DNA from: JAJZGK01 sp035538795
Lineage (GTDB): Bacteria; Pseudomonadota; Alphaproteobacteria; Rhodospirillales; Magnetospirillaceae
Direction of reading: 5' to 3'
Length of the DNA: 64,000 nucleotides
Assembly: GCA_035538795.1 (NCBI GenBank)
Contig: DATLJS010000004.1
Coordinates: 1-64,000 of the forward strand
Shown here: in pieces, positions 48,057 to 56,335 of the stretch
How positions within the stretch are numbered: the first letter of the stretch is position 1
Layout of the letters: each line of letters starts with the position of its first letter
The notes under the pieces: model-generated
What the model was told of the DNA's origin: nothing
The model's input: only the letters and a program-made list of their open reading frames with translations
Databases searched by the model: none
Made by a program: the position numbers and the translations under genes

Positions 48057-49646
48057 ATGACTGTCCGCATCGACATGGGTTTGACGGCATCGGGAACCAC
48101 GGCGACGATGGATCTCGAGGAACTGCTGGCCACCCGCCTGCTGGTGCAGGGCAATTCCGGTTCGGGCAAATCGCACCTGCTGCGCCGTTTGGTCGAGCAG
48201 AGCGCGCCTGTCGTGCAGCAGGCCATCATCGACCCCGAAGGCGATTTCGTCACCCTGGCCGACCTGTTCGGCCATGTGGTGGTGGAAGCCTCGTCCCACA
48301 CCGAAGCGGCCTTGCAGCAAATCGGCGCCCGCGTGCGCCAACACCGGATCTCCGTGGTGCTGAACCTGGAAAATCTGGACGCCGAAATGCAGATGCGGCA
48401 CGCCGCCGCCTTTCTGGGCGGCATGTTCGACGTGGACCGCGACTTCTGGTTCCCGGTTCTGGTGGTGGTCGACGAAGCCCAGATGTTCGCTCCGGCGGCT
48501 GCCGGCGAAGTTTCCGACGAGGCCCGCAAGGCGTCGCTGGGCGCCATGACCAACCTGATGTGCCGCGGCCGCAAGCGCGGTCTGGCCGGCGTCATCGCCA
48601 CCCAGCGTCTGGCCAAGCTGGCCAAGAACGTCGCCGCCGAAGCCTCGAACTTCCTGATGGGCCGCACCTTCCTCGACATCGACATGGCCCGCGCCGCCGA
48701 CCTGTTGGGCATGGAACGCAAGCAGGCCGAAATGTTCCGTGACCTGGAGCGCGGCCGCTTCATCGCCCTCGGCCCGGCCATGTGCCGCCGTCCGCTGCCC
48801 ATCCGCATCGGCGACGTCCAGACCTCGGCCCGCGCCGTCGCGCCCAAGCTGATGCCCCTGCCGGAAATGGGCGAAAACGCCCGCGACCTGATCATGAAAC
48901 CCGGCGAGAACGAAGTGCCGCGCTATAACGCCCGACGCCCGACACCCGCCTCTACCGCCGAAATTCTGGCCCAACTGGCGGCCCGCCCCAAGCCCGCCGC
49001 CCCGCCGCCGCCCAGCGACCTGCCGGCCATGGATGAAAGCGGCGCCATCGACATGACCGCCGCTGCGCCCGCCACCCCGGCTCCGCGCCCCGCCGCCCCC
49101 CGTCCGGTCACGCCCGCGGAAAAAGGCAGCTATGACGCCGTGCTGCAGGAAATCATGTCCGACCCGGAAGCGGTTTACCGCTCCGTCTCGGTTCTCTACC
49201 AGGATTTCGTGGTCCGCTGCCGCAGCCACGGCCTGAACGGCCGCATGCTCGATCTCGGCACCTTCCGCCGCAAGCTGGCCCTGGCCCGCGCCGGGGCCGC
49301 CGCCCGCCCCGAAAGCGGCGACGCCGCCGCCGACGGCGAATGGGAAAAAGCCGTGGCCATCGTCGGCGAATTGCCTGAAGACGCCCACGGCGTCTTCCTG
49401 CTGCTGGCCCGCGCCGCCCTGGAACAGGCGCCCTGCCCCTCGGACGCCCGCATCGCGCGGGCCATGGGCAGCCGCTCGGCCCGGCGCGCCCGCAGCCAGC
49501 TCGGCTATATCGAACAGCGCGGCCTGATCGCCTGCGCCGAAATGATGGACGGCAGCCGCGTCATCGCCATTCCGCCGCTGGAATGGGAAACCGCTCCCGG
49601 CGACCCCAACGCTCCCGACGACGAGGAATACGGCGAAGCGGTCTAG
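48057..49646 (+). CDS. HerA-like ATP-binding protein
   Basis: Protein of 529 residues. The N-terminal DUF87/HerA-type ATPase (about 1-260) has Walker A QGNSGSGKSHLLRRLVEQ, Walker B VLVVVDEAQMFAP and the arginine-rich region CRGRKRGLAGVIATQRLA. A Pro- and Ala-rich linker (about 300-355) joins a helical C-terminal domain (about 360-520) with two short winged-helix-like stretches. HerA partners the nuclease NurA in DNA-end processing, but no NurA gene is next to it, so the role is open. Similar stand-alone ATPases are known in alphaproteobacteria. GGGAG precedes ATG 48057. Confidence 0.82.
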   Translation: MTVRIDMGLTASGTTATMDLEELLATRLLVQGNSGSGKSHLLRRLVEQSAPVVQQAIIDPEGDFVTLADLFGHVVVEASSHTEAALQQIGARVRQHRISVVLNLENLDAEMQMRHAAAFLGGMFDVDRDFWFPVLVVVDEAQMFAPAAAGEVSDEARKASLGAMTNLMCRGRKRGLAGVIATQRLAKLAKNVAAEASNFLMGRTFLDIDMARAADLLGMERKQAEMFRDLERGRFIALGPAMCRRPLPIRIGDVQTSARAVAPKLMPLPEMGENARDLIMKPGENEVPRYNARRPTPASTAEILAQLAARPKPAAPPPPSDLPAMDESGAIDMTAAAPATPAPRPAAPRPVTPAEKGSYDAVLQEIMSDPEAVYRSVSVLYQDFVVRCRSHGLNGRMLDLGTFRRKLALARAGAAARPESGDAAADGEWEKAVAIVGELPEDAHGVFLLLARAALEQAPCPSDARIARAMGSRSARRARSQLGYIEQRGLIACAEMMDGSRVIAIPPLEWETAPGDPNAPDDEEYGEAV

Positions 49647-49717
49647 CCCCGCCCGAGCCTGCTTGCGGGACGCCGAATCGCACCCGGCAATCACACACGG
49701 ATGACGTGAGGACGTTG

Positions 49718-50710
49718 ATGAACACCTGGCTGTCCCGCCTCAAACCAGACGCCTACAGCATGGCCATCGTCGGCTGCGTCGTCCTGGCCTCGGTCCTGCC
49801 CGCCGGCGGAGCCTTCGCCGAGGATTTCCACTCCGCCACCAACGTCGCCATCGCCTTGCTGTTCTTCCTGCACGGCGCCCGCCTGTCGCGCGAAGCCATC
49901 TTTGCCGGCATGACCCACTGGCGGCTGCATCTGGTGGTGTTCGCCTCCACCTTCGTGATGTTCCCGGTCTTCGGTCTGGGCCTGCAAGCTCTGTCGCCGC
50001 TTTTGTCCGGCCTGGGCGTCAGCCCGGCCTTGGCCGCCGGCGTGCTGTTCCTGTGCTGCTTGCCGTCCACCGTGCAATCGTCCATCGCCTTCACCTCCAT
50101 CGCCGGAGGCAATATTCCGGCGGCGGTGTGCAGCGCCTCGGCCTCCAATCTGATCGGCGTCTTTCTGACCCCGCTGCTGGTCGGCCTGCTGATGGGCGCC
50201 GGCAACGGCGCCGGAGTGGATGTGAATTCCATCGAAGCCATCGTCACCCAGCTTTTGCTGCCGTTCGCCGTCGGCCAGCTTTTGCGCCCCCTGATCGGCG
50301 CCTGGGCCGGACGCCACAAAAAGCTTCTGTCCTACGTCGATCGCGGTTCGATCCTGATGGTGGTCTACGGCGCGTTCTCGGAAGCCGTCCAAGGCGGACT
50401 GTGGCAGCAGATGCCCGCCGCCACCCTGGCCGTCATGATCGCCGCCAACTTGATCCTGCTGGCCTTCGCCATGATCGGCACCAATCTTGCCGCCAAGAAA
50501 CTGGGCTTCAACCGCGAGGACCGCATCACCATCGTCTTCTGCGGCTCGAAGAAAAGCCTGGCCAGCGGCGTCCCCATCGCCAACGTCCTGTTTTCCGGCC
50601 CCATGATCGGCATGGTCGTCCTGCCCGTCATGCTGTTCCACCAGTTCCAACTGATGGCCTGCGCCGTGCTGGCGAAATATTGGGCGGAGCACAAGGAAGC
50701 CCAACCCTAG
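49718..50710 (+). CDS. SBF-like bile acid:sodium symporter family transporter
   Basis: Inner-membrane protein of 330 residues with about nine to ten hydrophobic segments. Family features are FHSATNVAIALLFFLHGARL near residue 36, FLCCLPSTVQSSIAFTSIAG and the cross-over helices with FCGSKKSLASGVPIANVLF. This is the YfeH/SBF-like branch, whose substrates are mostly unknown; they are not bile acids in soil or aquatic bacteria. A GAGG-like ribosome site precedes ATG 49718. It is followed by a separately promoted glycosidase gene. Confidence 0.88.
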   Translation: MNTWLSRLKPDAYSMAIVGCVVLASVLPAGGAFAEDFHSATNVAIALLFFLHGARLSREAIFAGMTHWRLHLVVFASTFVMFPVFGLGLQALSPLLSGLGVSPALAAGVLFLCCLPSTVQSSIAFTSIAGGNIPAAVCSASASNLIGVFLTPLLVGLLMGAGNGAGVDVNSIEAIVTQLLLPFAVGQLLRPLIGAWAGRHKKLLSYVDRGSILMVVYGAFSEAVQGGLWQQMPAATLAVMIAANLILLAFAMIGTNLAAKKLGFNREDRITIVFCGSKKSLASGVPIANVLFSGPMIGMVVLPVMLFHQFQLMACAVLAKYWAEHKEAQP

Positions 50711-50753
50711 AGCCGGTTCCGCCCGCCCCGCGACACCCCCATTGAAACAGGTG

Positions 50754-50759
50754 TATAAT
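50754..50759 (+). promoter_or_regulatory. Perfect -10 box before the family 4 glycosidase gene
   Basis: TATAAT lies 28 bases before the ATG at 50788. The matching -35 is weak. GGGAGG is the ribosome site, at about 50776-50781. Confidence 0.45.
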
Positions 50760-50787
50760 CCTTCCCGACAAAATCGGGAGGCATCCC

Positions 50788-52071
50788 ATGGGAAACACCG
50801 CCAAGATCGTCATGCTGGGAGCCGGCAGCGCGGCTTTTGGTCTGAGCCTTTATCGCGATCTGTTCACCACCGACGAATTGGACGACTGCACCGTCACCTT
50901 GGTGGACGTCAACCGGCAAAACCTGGATCGCATGTACGATCTGGCCCTGGCTTGGGGCGGCAAGGTCGGCACCAAGGTTAAATTCGAGAAAACCACCGAC
51001 CGCCGGGCGGCGTTCGACGGTGCCCGGTTCGTCATCAATTCCGTCGCCATCGACCGCAACCGGCTGTGGCGGCAGGATTTCGAGGTGCCGAAAAAATACG
51101 GCATCCGCCATACGCTGGGCGAGAACGGCGGGCCGGGCGGGTTGTTCTTCACCCTGCGCACCCTGCCGCTGATCTTCGATTTCGCCCGCGACATCGAAGA
51201 GATCTGTCCCGACGCCCAGTTCATCAACCTGTCGAACCCGGAAAGCCGCATCGTTCTGGGCCTGGGCAAATACACCAAGGTCAAAACCCTGGGTCTGTGC
51301 CACGGCATCTTCCTGGCCCGCTGGTTCATCTGCCAGATTTTGGAACGGCCGGAGAAGGAGGTCGAGGTCTGGGGCGCCGGACTGAACCATTTCCAGTGGC
51401 TGACCGCCGTGCGTGATAAAGCCACGGGCCGCGATCTGTACCCCGAACTGCGCGAGAGGGAAAAGACCCACGACCCCGCCTTCACGCCGCTGTCCCGCAA
51501 GCTGTTCCGCGCCTTCGGCCTGTGGCCCAGTTGCAGCGACGACCATACCGGCGAATATCTGGCCTACGGCTGGGAGGGCGGCGAGCACGGCTTCAATTTC
51601 GACGAGGACGAACGCGGACGCGGCATCCTGAACGGCATCTTCGACGGCATCATCGACGGCACCAAGCCGGTGCCCGACGACTGGCTGACGCCCAGCTGGG
51701 GCGAACGTGCCGTGCAGACCATGGCCGGCATCCTGCACAACCAGCACCGCTGGATCGAGTCCGGCGTCATCTACAACCAGGGCGCCATTCCTAACCTGCC
51801 GCCCGATCTGGCGGTCGAGGTTCCCGTCGTCGCCGACGCCGCCGGGGTGCATCACGTCAACCAGGGGCCGCTGCCCGACGGCTGCGCCAAGCTGCTGCAC
51901 ATGCAGGCGTCGGTGCAGCAACTGGCCGTGGAAGCCGCCGTCCACGCCTCGAAAGAGCTGGCCTTGCAGGCCTTGCTGTGCGACCCGGTGATCAACTCGA
52001 CCGACGCCGCCCAGAAGCTGCTGGACGAATTGTGGGAGATCAACAAGCCCTATATCCGGAAATGCATCTGA
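50788..52071 (+). CDS. Glycoside hydrolase family 4 enzyme
   Basis: Cytosolic protein of 427 residues. Family 4 enzymes use NAD and a divalent metal in an oxidation-elimination mechanism. The NAD site is IVMLGAGSAAFGLSLYRDL; the metal ligands are Cys171 in GLCHGIF and His201 in GLNHFQW; the substrate loop INLSNPESRIV is present. LTLRTLPLIFDFARDIEEI-like stretches and GENGGPGGLFFTLRTLP match the alpha-glucosidase/galacturonase group. The exact sugar is unknown and no sugar transporter is adjacent. An ATG with a perfect ribosome site is used. Confidence 0.9.
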   Translation: MGNTAKIVMLGAGSAAFGLSLYRDLFTTDELDDCTVTLVDVNRQNLDRMYDLALAWGGKVGTKVKFEKTTDRRAAFDGARFVINSVAIDRNRLWRQDFEVPKKYGIRHTLGENGGPGGLFFTLRTLPLIFDFARDIEEICPDAQFINLSNPESRIVLGLGKYTKVKTLGLCHGIFLARWFICQILERPEKEVEVWGAGLNHFQWLTAVRDKATGRDLYPELREREKTHDPAFTPLSRKLFRAFGLWPSCSDDHTGEYLAYGWEGGEHGFNFDEDERGRGILNGIFDGIIDGTKPVPDDWLTPSWGERAVQTMAGILHNQHRWIESGVIYNQGAIPNLPPDLAVEVPVVADAAGVHHVNQGPLPDGCAKLLHMQASVQQLAVEAAVHASKELALQALLCDPVINSTDAAQKLLDELWEINKPYIRKCI

Positions 52072-52134
52072 GCCGCCCCGCCCGGATATTCTGGGTATGT
52101 TGTCCGCCCAGATTGATCGCATGACATTTCGCAA

Positions 52135-52148
52135 TTGATTGCATACAA
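52135..52148 (+). promoter_or_regulatory. FNR/FixK-like box upstream of ccoG
   Basis: TTGATTGCATACAA keeps the core TTG-N8-CAA of the FNR/FixK site, with a full left half TTGAT and a degenerate right half. It is 101 bases before the ccoG start, and ccoG-type genes are commonly oxygen-controlled. Confidence 0.45.
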
Positions 52149-52249
52149 TTCTGTTGCCAGCCGATCATGGCGGGTCTATTAGGTCCGGCAGTGTCAGAAG
52201 CATTGCCGGTGCACGCATCTTTCCTGCGCCGGTCTGGAGGTTTGACCCC

Positions 52250-53656
52250 ATGTCCGTTGAGCAGAACAAGCCTGAAAAACATGTCGAATATCTGTATGTC
52301 GACACGCCGACCATTCACCCCCGCGCCATCAAGGGAACGCACCGCTCCCTGAAAACCTGGCTGGGGATCATCCTGGTGGGGCTGACGGTTCTGCTGCCTT
52401 GGATCCGCTGGGACCGCGGTCCGGACATGCCCACCCAGGCCATCATGTTCAGCTTCGCCGACATGCGCGCCTATATCTTCGACACCGTGATCTGGGCCCA
52501 GCAGTTCTATCTGCTGACCGGCATTCTGATCCTGGCCTGTCTGGTACTGTTTCTGGCTACCGCTCTTTACGGCCGCATCTGGTGCGGCTTCACCTGTCCG
52601 CAGACGGTGTGGACCGACCTGTTCGTGCGGATCGAACGCCTGACCGAAGGCGACCGCAACGCCCGCATGAAGCTGGAAAGGGAAGGCTGGACCGCCAACA
52701 AGATCAGCCGCAAGGTCGTCAAGCATACGCTGTGGCTGCTGGTGTCGGCCGTCACCGGCCTGATCTTTCTCGGCTTCTTCACCGACATCGTCCAGGCCGC
52801 CGTCGACCTGCCGACCGGCAACGCCTCGGCCACCTTGTACGGCTTCTTCGCCCTGTTCGTCGGCTCGACCTACGTCATGGCCGGCTGGGTGCGCGAACAG
52901 ATGTGCATCTATATGTGCCCCTGGCCCCGTATTCAGGGCGGCATGCTGGACGAATTCACCCTGAACGTCACCTATGACGAAGCCCGCGGCGAAAAGCGCG
53001 GCTTCGCCAAGAAGGGCGAAGGCTTCGAGCAGCGCGGCCACTGCGTCGACTGCAAGATGTGCGTCCAGGTCTGCCCGACCGGCATCGACATCCGCGACGG
53101 CGCCCAGATGGCCTGCATCAACTGCGCCCTGTGCATCGACGCCTGTGACGGCGTGATGGCCCGCTTCAACCTGCCGCCGAACCTGATCGGCTGGCGGACC
53201 TTGAACAGCGCCCAGAAGCCCAAGCTGTTCCGTCCCCGCACGCTGATCTATCTGGGCCTGATCGCCGTGGTCGGCTTGGGCATCTTGCTGGCGACGTCGC
53301 TGCGCCGCGAAGTCGACCTGAGCGTTCTGGCCGACCGTTCGCCCAGCTCGGTGCGCTTGTCGGACGGCTCGGTGCGCGACGGCTACACCGTCAAGCTGGT
53401 CAACCGCCGCCACGAAAGCATCAACGGCGTGCTGGCTGTCACCGGCATTTCCGGCATTCACCTGTCCCAGCTCAGCGGCGAACAGGACGTTCCGGCCTTG
53501 CACGTCACCGCCGACCCCGACACCGTGACCACCATCCGCGTGTTCGTGCGCCAGGACGCCAACGCGCCGAAGGCCGATCATGCCGGCATCCAGTTCACCT
53601 TCGGCAACAATCTGGCCTCGGCCAAGAGCGTGTTCCAGGTGGACCAGAGCCAGTAA
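52250..53656 (+). CDS. ccoG: Cytochrome c oxidase accessory protein CcoG
   Basis: Inner-membrane iron-sulfur protein of 468 residues, a copper reductase for assembly of cbb3-type oxidase. It has about five membrane segments (first at about 38-55). The N-terminal cluster includes YGRIWCGFTCPQTVWTD and the ferredoxin region has the two 4Fe-4S motifs CVDCKMCVQVCP and CINCALCIDACD (about 265-305). A C-terminal membrane segment anchors a beta domain (about 345-468). A TTG-N8-CAA box upstream suggests control by an FNR/FixK-type regulator. No ccoNOPQ genes are in the window. Confidence 0.94.
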   Translation: MSVEQNKPEKHVEYLYVDTPTIHPRAIKGTHRSLKTWLGIILVGLTVLLPWIRWDRGPDMPTQAIMFSFADMRAYIFDTVIWAQQFYLLTGILILACLVLFLATALYGRIWCGFTCPQTVWTDLFVRIERLTEGDRNARMKLEREGWTANKISRKVVKHTLWLLVSAVTGLIFLGFFTDIVQAAVDLPTGNASATLYGFFALFVGSTYVMAGWVREQMCIYMCPWPRIQGGMLDEFTLNVTYDEARGEKRGFAKKGEGFEQRGHCVDCKMCVQVCPTGIDIRDGAQMACINCALCIDACDGVMARFNLPPNLIGWRTLNSAQKPKLFRPRTLIYLGLIAVVGLGILLATSLRREVDLSVLADRSPSSVRLSDGSVRDGYTVKLVNRRHESINGVLAVTGISGIHLSQLSGEQDVPALHVTADPDTVTTIRVFVRQDANAPKADHAGIQFTFGNNLASAKSVFQVDQSQ

Positions 53657-53681
53657 CGACCAGACGCTGGGGAGCAGGCCC

Positions 53682-55079
53682 ATGGGCCACAAGGCCGACG
53701 ATTGGTGGGTTCCCGAGATCGGGCAGAGCGGCAAGCCGCTCTATCTCGAAATCGCCGACGCCATCGCCGAAGACCGCCGCAGCGGTCGCCTGAAAGGCTT
53801 GGAACGCCTGCCTCCCCAACGCTGGCTGGCCCAAAGGCTGGGGCTGAACTTCAGCACCATCTCGCGGGCTTATGTCGAGGCCCAGCGCCGCGGCCTGATC
53901 GATTCCCATGTGGGCCAGGGCAGCTTCGTCCGCCCGCCCGGCCCCGACGCCTCGGCGGGATTGCCGCCGCCGGGCGATCTCAGCATGAACCTGCCGCCCG
54001 AGCCGTCCGACCCCGCCCTGCTGGACCGCATGCGGCAAAGCTTTGTGCAACTGGGCTGGAACGCCGACCCGCGCGCCCTGATCCGCTATGGCGATTTCGC
54101 CGGACGCATCGACGACCGCAAGGCCGCCGCCCAATGGCTGCGCCCCCGCCTGCACCAGATCGAACCCGCCGATATTCTGATCACCGCCGGCGCCCAGGGA
54201 GCCCTGCTGGCCATCCTGACCGTGCTGGCCCAGCCCGGCGAAGCCGTCTGCTGCGACGAACTGACCTATCCGGGCCTGCGCGCCCTGGCCTCACACCTGG
54301 GCTTGCGCCTGATCGGTCTGCCGTCGGACGAGGAAGGACCGGACCCGTCGTCGTTGGCCTATGCCTGCCGCGACATCGGCCCCAAGGCCATCTATCTGAA
54401 CCCCACCCTGCACAACCCGACCACCCGCACCATTTCGGCGCGCCGCCGCCTGCAACTGGCGGAAATCGCCCGCAGCCATCACGTTCCCATCGTCGAGGAC
54501 GACGCCTATGGCGCTCTGCCCGACGACGCTCCGCCGCCGTTCGCCGCCCTGGCCCCCGACATCACCTTCCATATTTCCGGATTGGCCAAGTGCCTGGGCG
54601 GCGGGTTGCGGCTGGCCTATGTCACCGCCCCCAGCGGCAACTGGCTGTCCCGCCTGACCGCGTCGGCCCGCGCCACCACCCTGACCGCATCGGCCATTCC
54701 GGCGGCGCTGGTATCGCAATGGATCGTGGAAGGCCTAGCCGCCGAGATCGTATCCGCCGTGCGGGCCGAGAGCGAGGCGCGCCAGACGCTGGCCGCGGGG
54801 ATTCTTCCCAAAGGCGGCTATTGGGCCCATCCCCAGGGCTTCCATCTGTGGCTGCCCCTGCCCCGGCCCTGGAGCCGCGGCGAGTTCCTGACCAGCCTGC
54901 GCAGCAAGGGAATCGGCGTCATGGGCAGCGACGCCTTCAACGCCTCGGCCGCCAACATCCCGGAAGCGGTGCGGCTGTGCCTGGGCGGTTCCATCAGCCG
55001 CGATACGCTGGGAGCCACCCTGATGTCCATCGCCACGACCTTGAGCCAGCCGCCCGGCATGATGCCGGCGGTAATCTGA
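53682..55079 (+). CDS. MocR-type regulator: GntR-like DNA-binding plus aminotransferase domain
   Basis: Protein of 465 residues. The N-terminal winged helix (about 15-85) has GKPLYLEIADAIAEDRRSGR and LGLNFSTISRAYVEAQRRGL, typical of GntR. A linker leads to a fold-type I PLP domain (about 110-460), with ITAGAQGALLAILTVLAQPG, IYLNPTLHNPTTRTIS, VEDDAYGAL and the PLP lysine in HISGLAKCLGGGLRLAYV. MocR proteins sense PLP or amino compounds and control nearby genes. Its target is not evident; ccoG upstream and the ATPase downstream are unlikely partners. GGGGAG precedes the ATG. Confidence 0.88.
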   Translation: MGHKADDWWVPEIGQSGKPLYLEIADAIAEDRRSGRLKGLERLPPQRWLAQRLGLNFSTISRAYVEAQRRGLIDSHVGQGSFVRPPGPDASAGLPPPGDLSMNLPPEPSDPALLDRMRQSFVQLGWNADPRALIRYGDFAGRIDDRKAAAQWLRPRLHQIEPADILITAGAQGALLAILTVLAQPGEAVCCDELTYPGLRALASHLGLRLIGLPSDEEGPDPSSLAYACRDIGPKAIYLNPTLHNPTTRTISARRRLQLAEIARSHHVPIVEDDAYGALPDDAPPPFAALAPDITFHISGLAKCLGGGLRLAYVTAPSGNWLSRLTASARATTLTASAIPAALVSQWIVEGLAAEIVSAVRAESEARQTLAAGILPKGGYWAHPQGFHLWLPLPRPWSRGEFLTSLRSKGIGVMGSDAFNASAANIPEAVRLCLGGSISRDTLGATLMSIATTLSQPPGMMPAVI

Positions 55080-55101
55080 TCACCCCGGCGCAATCGGCTG
55101 G

Positions 55102-56244
55102 CTAAACCGTCACCACCACCGAATTCTCGGGGTGCCAAACCAGATAAATCTCGTCGTCCCAGGTCAGGCGCTGTTCGCCGGTATGGCGCAGATTGGCCAT
55201 CGACACCTGAAGCTTGCGGCCCGAAGCCAGCTCGACGTGATAGACCGAGATATCGCCCAGATAGGCGATGTCGCTGACCTTGCCGAACACCCAGTTCAAG
55301 CCTTCAGCCGGCTTCATGCTGCTGACGGTCATCTTTTCCGGGCGCACCACCACCGTCACCGGCTGTCCCATGGGCAGCTTGCCGACATGCGCCACCACCA
55401 GTTCTCGGTCCAGTTCCGGACAATGCACGACCAGTTGGCTGGGATCCTCGCCGGTCACGACGCCGTCGAACATATTGGCGATGCCGATGAAGTCGGCGAC
55501 GAAGGCGGTCGATGGAAACTCGTAAATCTCGACCGGCGTGCCTAACTGCTCCATCTGGCCGGAATTCATCACGGCGATGCGGCAGGACATGGTCATGGCC
55601 TCTTCCTGATCGTGCGTCACCATCACGAAGGTGATGCCGACACGGTCCTGAATGTTGACCAGTTCCAATTGGGTGCGTTCGCGCAGCTTCTTGTCCAGGG
55701 CCGCCAGGGGTTCGTCCAGCAGCAGAACCTTGGGCTCCTTGGCGATGCAGCGGGCCAGGGCGACGCGCTGTTTCTGGCCGCCCGAAAGCTGATGCGGCTT
55801 GCGGTCGATGAATTTGCCCATCTGCACCAGATCGAGCACGTCCTTGACGCGCTCGGCGATGCGGGCCTTGGCCCAGCCGTCCTGCTTCAAGCCGAAGGCG
55901 ATGTTCTGCGCCACCGTCATGTGCGGAAACAGGGCGTAGGACTGGAACATCATATTCACCGGCCGCTCGTAGGGCGGAACCTGGGTGACGTCGACGCCGT
56001 CGATAAGGATTCGCCCCTCGGTCGGTTTCTCGAAACCGGCCAGCATGCGCAGCAGCGTGGTCTTGCCGCAGCCCGAAGCCCCCAGCAAAGAGAAGAATTC
56101 CCCCTGATAGATCGACAGATCGACCTTGCTGACCGCCGTGAAGTCGCCGAAGCTTTTGGAAACGTTGTCGAACTGGATCAGCGGCTTGGCCTTGGGATCG
56201 TTCCAGGGGGCGAAGCTGTTCTGCGGCTTGACGGCCAGCGCCAT
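55102..56244 (-). CDS. Polyamine-type ABC transporter ATPase (PotA/PotG-like)
   Basis: ATPase of 380 residues. It has Walker A GASGCGKTTLLRMLAG (about 55-70), Q-loop MMFQSYALFPHMTV, signature LSGGQKQRVALARC and Walker B VLLLDEPLAALDKKLR, then a TOBE domain (about 290-375). PotA and PotG power spermidine/putrescine import. No permease or binding-protein gene is next to it in this window, so the partners lie elsewhere. It converges with the MocR-type gene after 22 bases. Confidence 0.88.
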   Translation of the reverse strand: MALAVKPQNSFAPWNDPKAKPLIQFDNVSKSFGDFTAVSKVDLSIYQGEFFSLLGASGCGKTTLLRMLAGFEKPTEGRILIDGVDVTQVPPYERPVNMMFQSYALFPHMTVAQNIAFGLKQDGWAKARIAERVKDVLDLVQMGKFIDRKPHQLSGGQKQRVALARCIAKEPKVLLLDEPLAALDKKLRERTQLELVNIQDRVGITFVMVTHDQEEAMTMSCRIAVMNSGQMEQLGTPVEIYEFPSTAFVADFIGIANMFDGVVTGEDPSQLVVHCPELDRELVVAHVGKLPMGQPVTVVVRPEKMTVSSMKPAEGLNWVFGKVSDIAYLGDISVYHVELASGRKLQVSMANLRHTGEQRLTWDDEIYLVWHPENSVVVTV

Positions 56245-56335
56245 GATTCATCCTCTCATCGCGGACACGGAGGAAATTGTTCAGGAGCCCGGCCCGGCTG
56301 TCAATCGCCGGACCGGTCCTGTCATCAAACCGCCA

